Shown: one piece after another, positions 41,223-53,160 of the stretch | Layout: every line of letters starts with the position of its first letter | How positions within the stretch are numbered: position 1 is the stretch's first letter | Assembly: GCA_035079385.1 (NCBI GenBank) | Contig: JAVHKY010000005.1 | Location: forward strand, 2,232,001 to 2,296,000 | Length of the DNA: 64,000 nt | From: Aspidiotus rigidus | Taxonomy: Eukaryota; Arthropoda; Insecta; Hemiptera; Diaspididae | Direction of reading: 5' to 3' | The notes under the pieces: model-generated | Databases searched by the model: none | The model's input: the letters and a program-made list of their open reading frames with translations, nothing else | Told to the model about the DNA's origin: nothing | Position numbers and translations under genes: made by a program

Positions 41223-41922
41223 AGTACTCGGAAGAATAAAAGAAGAGTTAATGAAGGAAAGGCGAACTAGTAAAATTGGGAACTTGAGAACAATAGATAA
41301 AAGAATTAGCATCATTACCATAAAAATCGCCCGTCTTGAGAGTTCCTACGGCCGGGCAGATCAACAAGAAACGCAGTATAACTATCACATGAGCGTGCTA
41401 AAATGCCCGATTTATTCTTCGTAAATACACATGAGCAGCTGTAGAAATTACGTAAATCTTTTTTCGCTTGAATTCGATTGAACTGACTTGTTACGTTTGA
41501 GATCAACCAGAAAATTTTAGTTCGATGTCCAGTTTTTCGTATGAAAATGTACCGGGATATTTGTGGATCAAAACAAGTGCCCTTAAGTTTTTTCTTCTTT
41601 TTCAGCTCTCTGAAGAAATTGTTCTCAAAAATAAATTCATACTAGGAGCCATTTGGTACTCAAAATTTTTTAGCTTTTACTCCTTTACGAAGTCCATTCA
41701 CGAAGTTGACGAATTGATGCACCAGTATTCGTTTTGAATACGTATACACTTAGTCCTATTGGGTTCAAAATAACATTCTTGATTGCGCAATAGGAGGATA
41801 AAAACAAAAATTCGATCTACCGGTGTGCTGAAAACACGCTTGTTATTTAGAAATCATAAATTGATATAACATTAACGAGTAAAGTATAAAATACGAAACA
41901 GAACGTGCAATGATGCGATTAT

Positions 41923-42682
41923 CTATTGGCCTGGAGCAGATAGAGATTTATCCATGAATTTCTTTTTGGCAAAACATAACCACCATTTGGACGGTTTTGA
42001 GTCGTTATTGGGGAACACTTTATTTACAACGCGTGAACAAGTTTCTTGGCGAATCTGTTGCAAATACTGCCTCATTTGTTCTGTAAAACCAAACTCGAAA
42101 TTAGTGTCAAAAAAGAAACATATTTTTTTGTAACACATTTGAATGAAGTACCAGCTTCAGTCGCGTTAGCTGGTTTTGCGTACACCGAGTTCAGTGGAAA
42201 ACCAACATCACCGGGAATGTAGAATTTAGATATCCCTAGAGAATGCATTTCTTGAAGAGCTTGACTTTTTGTTGCGCACTTTTGCAGTTTTTTCAGACAT
42301 TCCGTAATAAATAACGTAATATAAATCAAAACTCGATCAGCTTCATTCTAAATAAGCAAAATATAACCTCGGTAAATTGAATATTGAAAATAAGCTATCG
42401 TTATCGGATATTCACGCACTCTTATTTCATAAGTCCTGAAGAAAACGTTCGCTTTGAAGTAATATAAGGCTTCATCGATGATATCATTCGTGTCTTCATC
42501 AGTCAAGATAGGTGCAACCCCTCGAAATTTCGTTCTCAGAGGTAAAAGAGCTAAATTTCCAAGCACTTTCTTAGAATCAGTTACGGTCGAGTGGTACGCC
42601 TGAAACGCAACATTCATATCAAGACATAAATCTGAAAATTTCACAGTTCGGGATCAATTATCTCAAATGTACTTACGGGCAT
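41923..42682 (-). CDS. Arpc3: Actin-related protein 2/3 complex subunit 3 (ARPC3, p21-Arc)
   Basis: ARPC3 is one of the seven subunits of Arp2/3, which nucleates branched actin. Four coding exons join on the minus strand: 42682-42677 (only ATG CCC), 42599-42420, 42347-42152 and 42080-41923, for 179 residues; the family is usually about 178. Conserved stretches are [61 protein letters not shown] and the C-terminal [20 protein letters not shown]. All introns are GT-AG and short. The first coding exon contributes just two codons, but its position and phase (MP, then AYHS) match ARPC3 in other animals. The gene is divergent from akirin, 787 bp away. No sign of decay. Confidence 0.97.
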
Positions 42683-43469
42683 TATGAATGAAAACTGATA
42701 ACAAACCGAACATTAGATATTTCAGTGAATATATCTACAATTTTCTTGAGTCTGGACCATAGTTGAAACCTCTTCAAGCCCTCTGATAAACATGTATCGA
42801 CAAAATTATCCGTAGTAACTGGGAGGTAATATGAGATGAATCATAATCACGAGGACTACCTCATTCTGTAAAACTACCTTTCCTGTGCCTTTCCTCCTAT
42901 TTATTTTGTTTTGATGCAGTGATAGGATTGCGATGTACACAACAATACTTTTCATACGTCAGACTCCGTCACCACCAGGTCCTTCGTCATCTCGATAAAA
43001 TTGATGACGTCACTGGGTTGAATTACAAGGTGCAAATAATAATATTTGACGAATGTGCAGGTATTGAATTCTGCAAAAAGGTTGTTGAAACACGAGTGTT
43101 GTAGGACCATTCTTCCTTATTGTAGACACTGCACGTTCGTCAAACTTCATTTGCACGGCAGCTTTTAGTGACGCTTACGACTCGACCTTCACGCTTGTAG
43201 GCTCCACAGAGCACGTACTCACGTTGAAACGTTTCGATTCAAATTTGGTCACACTGTTATTAAATCACCATTCAGTGGAGACGTCGAGAAGCCATTTTGA
43301 TTCGTTTAGCTTCAATCTTCAATTTATTTTGATTTTGTAAAGACGTTTTCAGGATCTGTCGTCTACGTTGAATGTTCTTTGAATTAGAGATTATTTGTTC
43401 AACATTGACATTGTATCTTGAACCGCAGTGTTAATTTCTCATTGGAGGCCAAGTTGTCGAACAACGTAA
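42683..43469. promoter_or_regulatory. Shared upstream region of the divergent ARPC3 and akirin genes
   Basis: 787 bp between the two start codons contain no other coding sequence. Both promoters are inferred to lie here. I see no convincing TATA box or named operator. Confidence 0.45.
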
Positions 43470-44513
43470 ATGGCGTGTGCAACTTTGAAACGTTCGCTGG
43501 ATTTTGATCCCGTGCACAATCATGTAAATCCTACAAAACGTCAGAGATGTGCTCCGATGGTTGTATCTCCGTCCAGTTCACCTCCAGCAAATCGAAATGA
43601 AGTTTCAAACGCGGTTTCCTCTGGTATATGTCCGAGAATGTCTCCCGGTGGGTTTTTTCAGTTATCGAAATTATTCAATTAACGTTGACTTGTGTCTAGA
43701 CCTCATTTTAAGCAACCATCAACTTCGTCGTATATTATTCGTACCTTAATATTTATTAGCTATGTTTTTGATGACACAATTTAATTTACATTTCGTTTAA
43801 ATCCGTATATTTCGCATTATATATGCTGTATATTGGTCAACTGAACTGAACTTGAAAGTATTTGATCTGTCAGTAGCCTAGTCCACAAATCAGCCATTAT
43901 CTGAACATCAAATTTTCTTTGTTTTCCGTTGCACTTACGTGTCAATGCAATCGTTTAAGATGGATAATCATGTTGCAGATACGATGGCTGCCAGTATTCG
44001 AGAGGAAATCCGAAGGCTGCATCGGAAAAAACAGTTGCATTTCAATCCAAAATTAACGGAATCAACTAGTCTGCCAGACACAACATCTGATTCACTCGGA
44101 CCATCGCCATCTTCATTTTCCTCTATTTTTCCAGCTAATAATCCTGATAGACCTCTTTTCACGTTTCGTCAGGTTTGTATTACATAATGTTGATACAATA
44201 GAATATTTGTGTTATTGTTACATTAACATTTTTTCTCTTTCCGTCATAATGATAGGTTGGGTTAATTTGTGAACGTCTAATTAATGAGCGTGAAAATCAA
44301 ATCAGAGAAGAGTATGACCGATTTCTAAATATGAAATTATCTGAACAATATGAAGCATTTGTAAAATTTTCAAATGATCAGCTGCAAAAAAGATTTGACG
44401 CAGGAGCAGTACCTAGTTGTGAGTATTGGACTGGGTAGCAAAGAACCAATCGAGCATTCAATCCTTACATATTGTATTTTGCCTATTTTAATTCTGTTTC
44501 AGACCTTTCCTAA
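43470..44513 (+). CDS. akirin: Akirin
   Basis: Akirin is a small nuclear protein that links transcription factors (Relish/NF-kB in insect immunity, Twist in myogenesis) to chromatin remodellers. Four coding exons join in phase: 43470-43647, 43979-44172, 44256-44418 and 44503-44513, giving 181 residues. The start [14 protein letters not shown] is the conserved akirin N-terminus. A basic nuclear localisation motif (PTKRQR) follows near residues 21-26. The middle [17 protein letters not shown] and the C-terminal [19 protein letters not shown] and [16 protein letters not shown] regions are conserved. The last exon has only 11 coding bases and supplies the universal C-terminal SYLS. Reading straight through exon 3 would instead end in CEYWTG, so the splice at 44418 matters. 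Confidence 0.96.
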
Positions 44514-47338
44514 ATTAATTGGCGGTACATACAATTACTAAAGTCGACAAATTCTCCGTGGGTTAAAAATTTTTTACAGAATATTTCAAATATGAGCAGT
44601 TAACTTCACTCGTACCGATCGATTATCCTTTGTCGTGATTCAGTATGTTTTCTAAATTCTTAGATGGATATTGATATACTCAGAGCTATCGTGATGTAAA
44701 TAATAACGTTCATCATATTTTACAAACTTCTGATGCGTTACTATTCAGATGATTTTTAGATCGAATATTCTCTCCTTAAGTTATACACTGTACTTTTGAA
44801 AATTTTATTCATTACGTCGTAGTTATTGCTTGAAAATATATCTTTGAATGCTGCCCTCTGCCCTCTCTCCTCATTCTTGTCCATGATGTTAGCATTTCTG
44901 ATACTATTGTTAGAATTACCACTGAATGTGATGCGTTTATTTTTAATTTTTTTTTTTCACTTTTTTCAATTATGAACCTCATGTATTCAGTGACTTAAAT
45001 TAATTATTACTTTTCATTTTTCCTCTTTCTGACTCAGATATTCATTCAATCTACTTTTGATATATTATTCATGAGTAAGAATTCACAATTTTCAATGTGG
45101 GTGTTATAACTAAAAACGTAATTATCATCAACTTTCTTTCATAATATCTAGGAATATTTTTCCGATAGTGTCGTTTTAGAAACCACTTGTACTTTCTTGT
45201 TGAGGAGTAGAACAGATTTTTTCTCTCTTTTTCTCGGATTTATTGTTCTAGAAATTACATATGTTCTCGAAGAGCTTGCATGTAATCTATTACCCGCGTT
45301 TTTGATATTGCAGATCACGTTTTACAAAAATTGGTCGCTTTCCTTTTATAATTTGTTTGGAGAATGACGTTCTTCCCATGTAATGATTGGTTAGTAGCTC
45401 CGTCAATTTGTACGAATCAGTTTTCTAAAAACAACAAAGAACGAAGTGACAGTGCACTTAAACGCTCTAACCGATCTGAAAAGAAAAATGAGTGAACTTT
45501 GTCCCAAAATTCGGCAAACCTTCAATTGCTCAATCCTCCTCATCCCTTCTTTCGGATTTCATATCTTGTCCAATTGCTCTGGCTTCACTTTAATTATACG
45601 TAATAATCACTGGTGAAACGTGTATGCGATCGGCTCGTTCAAGTTTCATTTTTATTCTTCATCATATTTTGAAGTAAAGTGGCGCGCTGGAAGCTTTCAT
45701 TTGTCTTTTCCCTTTAATAATACATTTTAAATCGGAGAGTAGTTCGTAAATGTTTTTTTCTTGTTGTAAAAAGTTCGTTCTTGTACTTTGTTCTTTAAAT
45801 TGTACTCTTGTTCTGTGTATACAAGTATAAAAATATATTTCGATTGTAAGCCTTATCTCCTTGAACATAATATACAATTTTGTAATAGATTGGTGTTTGA
45901 CTTTCTAATTTACCATATGGCTCTAAGAATTGGTTGTTACGGGATTTGTCACCCTTAATTTTATACCATTTGTGGTATGAGCATGGAAATATTTATGAAA
46001 CCATAAACAGATGATTAAGCGGAATCATAATCGCTGGTTTGATTTTGAAGGGATACTTTCTCGAATTTTTTTTGTCACGCGTTGTATTGTGAAGTGATGA
46101 GAATTAAAAAAGATGAGTTCTATCCTACCTGATGCATCTACAGGTACATACAGTTTAGTTGGAAAACATTTGCAACCGAATTCATAATAGTATCGCAATA
46201 TTTAGTTTTCAAAGCTAGAATTCTTTATTTTGTCTTCAACAAACCAATTCTTGCATTTTACCAAAAAATCAAAATCTAATTTTGCAAATTTATATATTTT
46301 TCAAAAATCCTGATTTGTGATAAAATGCTGTTGTAAGCTAGAATCTCTTTTATTCACCTTTAGGTTAAGCTTTCTAGAGATATCACAATCATTCTCAATA
46401 ATATCGATCATCGAAACTTTCCTCAAACGAAATTATATTGAATCTCTAAAGAGCCAGTTACCCCTTTGTCAAATTATTTCTGGTTTATAAGAGTTGACAG
46501 ATTGATACAGGGCAAGGTAATATTGTTCCTTACCCTCAAAACAGAGTTAAAGACGCCGAGAAAAAGAAAAATATGAAAAAGCGCATCATCCTGCATTGTG
46601 AAGGACTTGGAGGCAGGAAATGGCATTTGTATTATTGAAAAAATATCAGCTAACAAGACGATCGTTTGAAAGCATAATGTATATTAAGGAACTCCAAAAA
46701 CAATATGATGATGATGATGATAATAATAATAATGAAATAACACGTATTAATTAGCTCAGAAGCAGTGCAGAAGTATAAAAATGGTGATTAAAAATGATTT
46801 CAAAATACAAATAAAATACATCAATACTGAGATAAGGAGTACGGAAGGATTGAAAGTACTTATATGAAGTCGAGATGCTGTTGACGTTATATTAAGAAGA
46901 AAAAAGCCACGTAACAGTCATCACTCGGTGTTTTTAATACATAAGCATTAAATACTGTGACTCGTAACGAATGAACAAAATAAATTAGACGCTATACTAG
47001 ATCAATTGAAAAAAGTGAATAAGTGATTACAAAATAATCGAAATGTCCAATGTGAGTAATGAAAGTATTCGTAATTATTATCATAGTTCTATGAATGATA
47101 CAAAACCAATACAATACTTCAACTTAAACCATCGAACATAGACATGGAAGACAATTAATCATCACACGTGACCAGATTTACTTTCTTAAATTACATATCT
47201 ATTAATCACGATCTATATTATTTTATTTGTTCCTTCTTTCGAAATTTTAGAACTGAATAATATCGATACAGATTCAAATAGACTCAAAAATTAAATTAGA
47301 GTAATTGTAAAATAGTAGACATACTGACAAACCCTTAT
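44514..47338. other. Intergenic DNA between akirin and the SH3BGR-like gene
   Basis: AT-rich, probably with the akirin 3' UTR at its left end. A short ATG/ATA trinucleotide run (GATGATGATGATAATAATAA) lies near 46710. No other gene or element was recognised. Confidence 0.45.
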
Positions 47339-49350
47339 TCAATTTTCGCTGTCGGTATCAACAGAATCCTCATCGTTTTCTGAATCAAATCCAACATCGA
47401 CGTCGTTCAAACTTTCATGCTGAAGAAAAAGAAAGAAAAAACATTAAAGAAGTTGTTTGTTATCATGAAAGGCAAGGTTATTCAAATTGATTATCGTTAA
47501 CTGAAGCTAAAAATTAGCAACAAGTCCGTAAAAACCTTGGTATACGTTAGTCAAACACAAAATGCAAACAAGTTTCAAAGTATGATATTTGTAAGGTAGG
47601 AAACGGGCATATCTGGGTGAACAGAAGAAAAATTTTTCATCTCCAACAATTGATAGGAAAGGACTCAACATTTTATGCATGAAATCAACACAAAGGTACA
47701 AGTATAGGATAGTAGTCATTATTTTTTAGGCATTGTTCAGCAGAATCAAGATGACAAAAATTAGGCTCGAAACACAATGAAATTTTGTGAATTTTTTATG
47801 AAACTCTTCTTCATTCGTACAACTGATTCAAAATGAACGAAAAGAAAATCTAGGGCCTTTACTTGTTATTTCAAATGTGATCGTAATTTCCATTACTTTC
47901 AGATATTGTTGAACACCTAAGTAACGTAATTGTAATTTTGTTAGTACAAAACAATACTTCATGTTTCTGAGTACGCCAGAGTGCATTGTTATTGTGCGGC
48001 CCATTCTTCAAAACAACAATGAATAACTAAAATATTTTCAATATTTTGCCACCGCCAAGTAAAGCAGGAATTACGTATTCTATGTTGACTCATTTCGAAA
48101 ATGCGAAAAACGTTTTGAGGTTTGCAAAATCGTTTCTCAAATTTCAAATTATTACCAAACAATATGTAAATTGATTTTTTAAATGCGACAAACACTACCA
48201 ATTTTGATTACGGTTGAAAGCTAAGAGCAGAAATCGAATTTCTGAATAAAAACATTTTCAAGCTCACACCTGAATAGACTCTTTTGAAACCTCATCTTCA
48301 TCAGTTTTTGGATCATTATCAATCTCATCGTTTATTGGACATGAATTTGTCAAATCTTCTACAGAAGGTTCATCAAGAATATTGGAAGGATCACGAAAGT
48401 CTTTGGGACTATCGCCAAGGGTATTTGGAGTTTCATCGGGTTCACTCGATTCAATTTCATTACCTATCGACATCGACACTGCTTCTGGTTCTGTTTTACT
48501 TACAGTGTCTACAGTTTCTTGCGCACTATAATAAATAATGGAGGTAAACAAAGCACAGAGTCGTTACATATACTCCTGCAAGAATGTTCCGTATTACTTC
48601 AACAAAGCAAGTAACATTCATTCATTATCGTTCCCGAAAATCATCAAGTAAAGTTTGAGCTTAAAAAAAGTATTTACAAAAACCTGATCTCACCTTTCGC
48701 GGGAGTCCTCTTTCCGTAAACCTTCATAGGTGGAATCCTGAAAAACGATAGACATTTAGCATGAATTAGTGGAATACATACATACACAGAAAATTCACTT
48801 TACAGCTGTGAAACTCACTAATTTCGTTTCGTTTCGCACTCCATTTTCTACGATCGAGTTACTACCGTTGTCTTGACCCACAGACAAAAATTTCTCGAGC
48901 TCGTCGAGTTCATTCGCCATATCAAAATCTTCATAATCCTGTGACAAATAAAACGTAGATCTTGGTAGTTTTGTACCTCGTCGATCTCACAAAAATTATG
49001 CTAGTACCGAACTTAACGATCGGTATACATCTGAGGTGATGACGTACCCCGCAATAAATATCACCATTAAATATTTGAGGAGGTAAGGCGTACTTCGAAT
49101 CTCGAGGTTTACTATTTTCTTGCATAAATTCTTTATCATTTTCACTTCCTGGTTCAGCAATATCAATAACTGTATATTCGATATTTTTACCGTCCAGAAT
49201 CATCGTTACTCGTTGCTGTCGCTTCTTAACCTGCAATAAAATTCAACCGTAAGTCTTGGGTTCTCACCGAAGTCAGTCGAACAAATCATCACGATTAGTT
49301 CATACTTCCTTATTTCCGGAACTACCGGAAACAAATACTCGAATGACCAT
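47339..49350 (-). CDS. Sh3beta: SH3 domain-binding glutamic acid-rich (SH3BGR) family protein
   Basis: SH3BGR proteins have a glutaredoxin-like fold without the redox cysteines, followed in long members by an acidic tail. Six coding exons join on the minus strand: 49350-49306, 49230-49048, 48938-48819, 48737-48694, 48525-48270 and 47419-47339, for 242 residues. The fold is seen in MVIRVFVSGSSGNKEVKK, RVTMILDGKNIEYTVIDIA, KEFMQENS, LPPQIFNGD and YCGDYEDFDMANE. The LPPQIFNG segment carries the cis-proline position. From about residue 115 the protein is Glu/Asp/Ser-rich and likely disordered, ending DSENDEDSVDTDSEN. Molecular function is not well defined in the family. The neighbour 5' of it is repeat DNA. 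A five-exon isoform could exist, but I see no direct evidence. Confidence 0.92.
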
Positions 49351-49797
49351 TGCGGGCTAAAATATAAAAATAATAAAACTATAGTTATAATAAACTCATT
49401 AAAGAGTTTTAATCGGAAACAGGATTATAAATCATCTATTCTTCCAATTCAAAGTGAAAAATACAGTCAGAAGAACTCGTATTCGCACGTACTAGTAATC
49501 AAGATCAATATCTGGCGGATGATCTAAATACGAGATCGGCAAGATTGCCGTCCCCATTCCGTTCCGTACCTATTTCGACCGATGTTTCAGTTTCAACGGT
49601 TTCAACGTTTCATACCCTATGTATGAAATTTCATTCTTTCTTCATCAGTGTGGTCGTCTTATGCGTTGAATTTTCATTCTTTTTCTATCAGTGCGGTCAT
49701 GTTATGCTTATTAAAATTTTGTTAATAATGATTGTAAACATTTTCTTTTTCGTAATATTATTCTTTTTTTATCAGCTGCTAATTTCTCGCCGTTCAT

Positions 49798-50335
49798 CGT
49801 AAGTAACTTATTTCAATAATTTATTTAATTTTGTCGATTCTAAGAATCAATACTCTTCCAATACTATTACTTTCAGCAAACAACGGATTTGACGACCAAT
49901 GCAGCGAGCATTAGATGTAATACATATCATTCTACATGGCTCAACTTCCCGCATACACGAACATACAAACGATTGACAAAATTATGCCGGGTCGAAGAGT
50001 CGGATTCGATATTACCTACAGCAAATCAGTTCTGGTACAGGAACACGTATGTCCATGGTTTGTAATAATTAGTAAGTTATTTCAATAATTCAAAGGATCG
50101 ATATTCTTTCATCACTTTTAACAAACAAATCGTGCGATACAGACAGTCGTTCGGATTTGATAACCAATGAGATGTAATATCCATTTATGGCCTAAGTGCA
50201 CGCGTACACGAAATGCAAAATGCTTGACAAAATTATACGAGATGAATGTATCGGGTACGATATTATCAACACGTATAGTTTTAGTACACAAACACGTACG
50301 TTCAAAAAGTGTTTCAAAGTGTAGGTAGCTCGTAA
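49798..50335. repeat. Diverged tandem duplication, about 268-bp unit
   Basis: Unit 1 starts near 49798 and unit 2 near 50066. Both contain GTAAGTTATTTCAATAATT-like starts, then CAAACAA, TTTGA, ATGAGATGTAATA, CATACACGAA, GACAAAATTAT and AACACGTA in the same order. The copies are strongly diverged and no coding frame is preserved. Confidence 0.6.
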
Positions 50336-50354
50336 GCTTACAAAAGTTATTGGG

Positions 50355-51309
50355 GGTGCCGGCAAGTTGGTCGAATGCAAGTTGGTCGACCACAAGTTGG
50401 TCGGACCAAGTTGGTCGACCTGCCGGTTGGTCGAGTACCTAGTTGGTCGACCTGACCTGCCGGTTGGTCGACCAAGTTGGTTGAGAAAAAAAGTTGTAAA
50501 AATTTTATCCATGAATATGAATCAGTGATTTTCCGCCTTCAAAAATGCGTTATTTGTCGGCGCTCGCATTCGTCCCCGTAGATGATGTTATTCGCGTGTT
50601 CGAAAATCTCATAGATAGTAATCATTTTCCAGAGGAGGCTGAGGACGTCGTCCAATATTTCGAAGATGAATGGATTGGAAGATTGAGAAGCCGACGAAGT
50701 CGGAAGCCTCCATCGTATCCCCTTTCTTTGTGGAATTGTTACGATGCCACTCTAGAGGACCTCCCCAGAACGAACAATGCGGTTGAGGGCTGGCATCGTG
50801 GTTTTGATGCGTTATGCACCCGATACCACGAGTCATTATGGGAAACCATTCAGAACTTTCGCAGGGAGCAAGCCCTCAGTGAGGTAACAATGGAAAACAA
50901 TGTGGCTGGTGGCCCACCGCCTGCAAAGAAGAGGCGCATTGTGACAAATCAAAGCCGACTCCAGTCAGTAGTGATTTCGTATGAAGACACAGAAGATGTG
51001 TTGCAGTACTACGAGGTATTGCCCACAATATATCGTATTAAATAAATTCGATCCATGTCATGAAATTTTTTTTTACTTCGTTTTTTAATGTTGTGACCAA
51101 GGCATTTTTATATTATTGCTCATTTCAATTTTTAAACTTATTTTTCAAATCAAATAAAAATGTTTCCAGTGATTATATTCTGTGCATCTTTGGTCGACCA
51201 ACTACTAGATACTCGACCAACCTGCAGGTCGACCAACTTGGCACTCGACCAACCTGGTCCGACCAACTTGTGGTCGACCAACTTGCGTTCGACCAACTTG
51301 ACCGGAATC
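50355..51309 (+). mobile_element. MULE-type DNA transposon fragment with iterated terminal repeats
   Basis: The terminal inverted repeats (about 50355-50490 and 51187-51309) consist of roughly seven to eight spaced copies of GTTGGTCGA/TCGACCAAC each, in opposite orientation at the two ends. The host sequence GTTATTGG occurs directly outside both ends (50346-50353 and 51310-51317), an 8-bp target duplication. A single reading frame resembling a MULE transposase C-terminus lies between the termini. About 50 bp separate the left terminus from that frame, so most of a normal transposase is absent and the copy is presumably non-autonomous. Confidence 0.8.
50545..51045 (+). CDS. MULE transposase C-terminal fragment (166 aa)
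   Basis: The frame contains YPLSLWNCYDATLEDLPRTN followed by NAVEGWHRGFDALCTRYH, the block typical of the C-terminal part of insect MULE transposases and their FLYWCH-associated relatives. It ends with a basic KKRR stretch and an unremarkable tail. The catalytic DDE region found in full MULE transposases (usually 500 residues or more) is missing upstream, because the element's terminal repeat begins only about 50 bp before this ATG. The frame itself is unbroken. It may be a remnant, or part of a spliced transposase truncated by deletion. Confidence 0.7.
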   Translation: MRYLSALAFVPVDDVIRVFENLIDSNHFPEEAEDVVQYFEDEWIGRLRSRRSRKPPSYPLSLWNCYDATLEDLPRTNNAVEGWHRGFDALCTRYHESLWETIQNFRREQALSEVTMENNVAGGPPPAKKRRIVTNQSRLQSVVISYEDTEDVLQYYEVLPTIYRIK

Positions 51310-51318
51310 GTTATTGGT

Positions 51319-52902
51319 AATTGGCCTGTGATGTAAAGTATTGATTGTAATCCTTGAATTAAAGATGAAAATTCATACCTTCATGTCTACGGCGAAGTTG
51401 GAGACACAGAGATGGACGAACATGGTGAGGAAGCCAAATTGAGCAACGCCGTTCATACCACAAAAATAAGCACTCTATTGAACTTCACTCAATTGATTTG
51501 ATAACGATCTGCAGTATTTTTTGTTGACTCGGAACGGCCGAAGGAAAAACATCACACCTTCATATCAATGCGCAGGGGTTGCAATGTCGTTTATAGGAAG
51601 TGAGTTTGAAAATATAAAACGTCCAACAAGGAAACCTTCAATATTTCATATTGATCCCTAGTCATGGAGTGTGTTACCGTAGCGCTTCAAGATAGATATG
51701 ATTATTTTACTACTCGGTTTGTGATTTGATAGGATTTTAAACTTATCAAAGAAGATTGATAAAATCGAACAAAGAGATGCCCAACGATCTGCTCGATACG
51801 AAGAATCGGAGCCACTATGAAGAATGAAAGGAGCTCGCGAAACAGAAAATATCCAAAAACCCAAGAGTTTGAGAGTGGACAGTAGTTTTCAGGTCGAATT
51901 CCAAGACAAAGAAGAAGGAGAATCATTCACCGATGTTTGTGATATCGAGTTTAGGATGAGAGAGACAATCCATCACAAGTCCGAGTAAGAAAAGTGAGAA
52001 ATTCCAAAATCTCATTACCGTTAACTTATTATTCTTCTTTTTATCATTTATATGCGTTCTCCAGAAAATGAAAGAGTTAAGTTCCTCCGAATTTTGAATG
52101 AAAACATGAGTCATGAAGATCACTTTTATTTTATGTTTCTCGTTTTGGGTTGTGATAGAAAATTTCATGACTGGGTAACTTTTTTGCTAATTTTATTAGA
52201 TCCCAAGCCTAATCTACAAAACTTGGGTGTTATTCTAAACTATTCACGAATTTTTGCTAAAAAAGAATTTCAGCTTCTTCTTGAAATCTGGCTCAGTGAG
52301 AATATTTCTAGTACCATTCAAGGGTCATCAGTCTGTCTCTCTTGATCGCGTTCATTCATCAATTTCAGTTCAACTTATTGAAACTCCTATCTTTGATAGT
52401 CTTTGGTATGGATAATGACGAGGATAATTTTTCAACACACACTCCACCTCGTCAGTGGTCGATTTTACTCCTCGCATTTGCGAGTTTTCAACGATTTTGT
52501 TTTCTTTTTTATTTCGTCTGTTCAATAATATTTATTTATTGATCGATGCATCTACAACGCTGACAAAATTTTGATGAGCAATTCTAATTGGTTTTTCAGT
52601 CCTGCTGAGCTGTTTGCAATGCCAATCAACGACTAAATATTAATTCGTTATTATCCAATTTTTTCAGTTTTGAGTCAACTAATCTTGAAAATTTTATGTT
52701 AGTTTGATTATTTCATGACGTTAATATCTCATTCTTTTCTATATACGGTAACTGGTTTCTTACCTCAAGTCTTCAGAAGATAACAATACAGATTGTGGTA
52801 AAGATTCTTTTTCTTTATTGTTGAGAAATTATGCTGGTTTCAGCCAATCAATTGGAATATCTTCCTCCTTTCTCCAATTTTTATTTGGTACCATTCTTTT
52901 GA
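51319..52902. other. Region without a recognised gene
   Basis: AT-rich DNA. A 78-bp minus-strand frame at 51456-51379 (MNGVAQFGFLTMFVHLCV, with a GTATGA donor after it) resembles a first exon encoding a hydrophobic signal-like N-terminus, but no partner exon was found. Short frames at 52052-52345 match nothing I know. Confidence 0.35.
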
Positions 52903-53160
52903 TTATTTAATCACTCGAAAAGGTCTTTTGTATGGTGTTTCAAACGGGCGTTGGACTCTTCCCACTCTTAGGTAAACATGTGTTGCATCCTTGAGATTTG
53001 GATAGACAAATATTTTTTCTTTCTTTCGCAGATGTTGAGGTACTAGACGTGAATTTTGGAAAACTTGGCATGTTCCCAAAGCAAGCTCCGCACAAGATAT
53101 CCCTGAATTGCCTTTAGGGGCGGCGCGAAGTCCCAATAATACAGCAAGTAGCAGTGTCAA
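52903..53160 (-). pseudogene. LTR-retrotransposon (gypsy-type) integrase C-terminal remnant
   Basis: An 85-residue frame matches the end of Ty3/gypsy-type integrases: LAVLLGLRAA and SCAELALGT, then ATHVYLRVGRVQRPFETPY and a PFRVI end. It stops immediately after this block, and no other pol or gag segment and no LTR was recognised nearby. It is an isolated fragment of an old insertion. Confidence 0.75.

Noticed and set aside
52052..52345. 97-aa plus-strand frame
   Set aside because: No recognised motif, no convincing splice or start context, and an overlapping frame on the other strand of similar quality.
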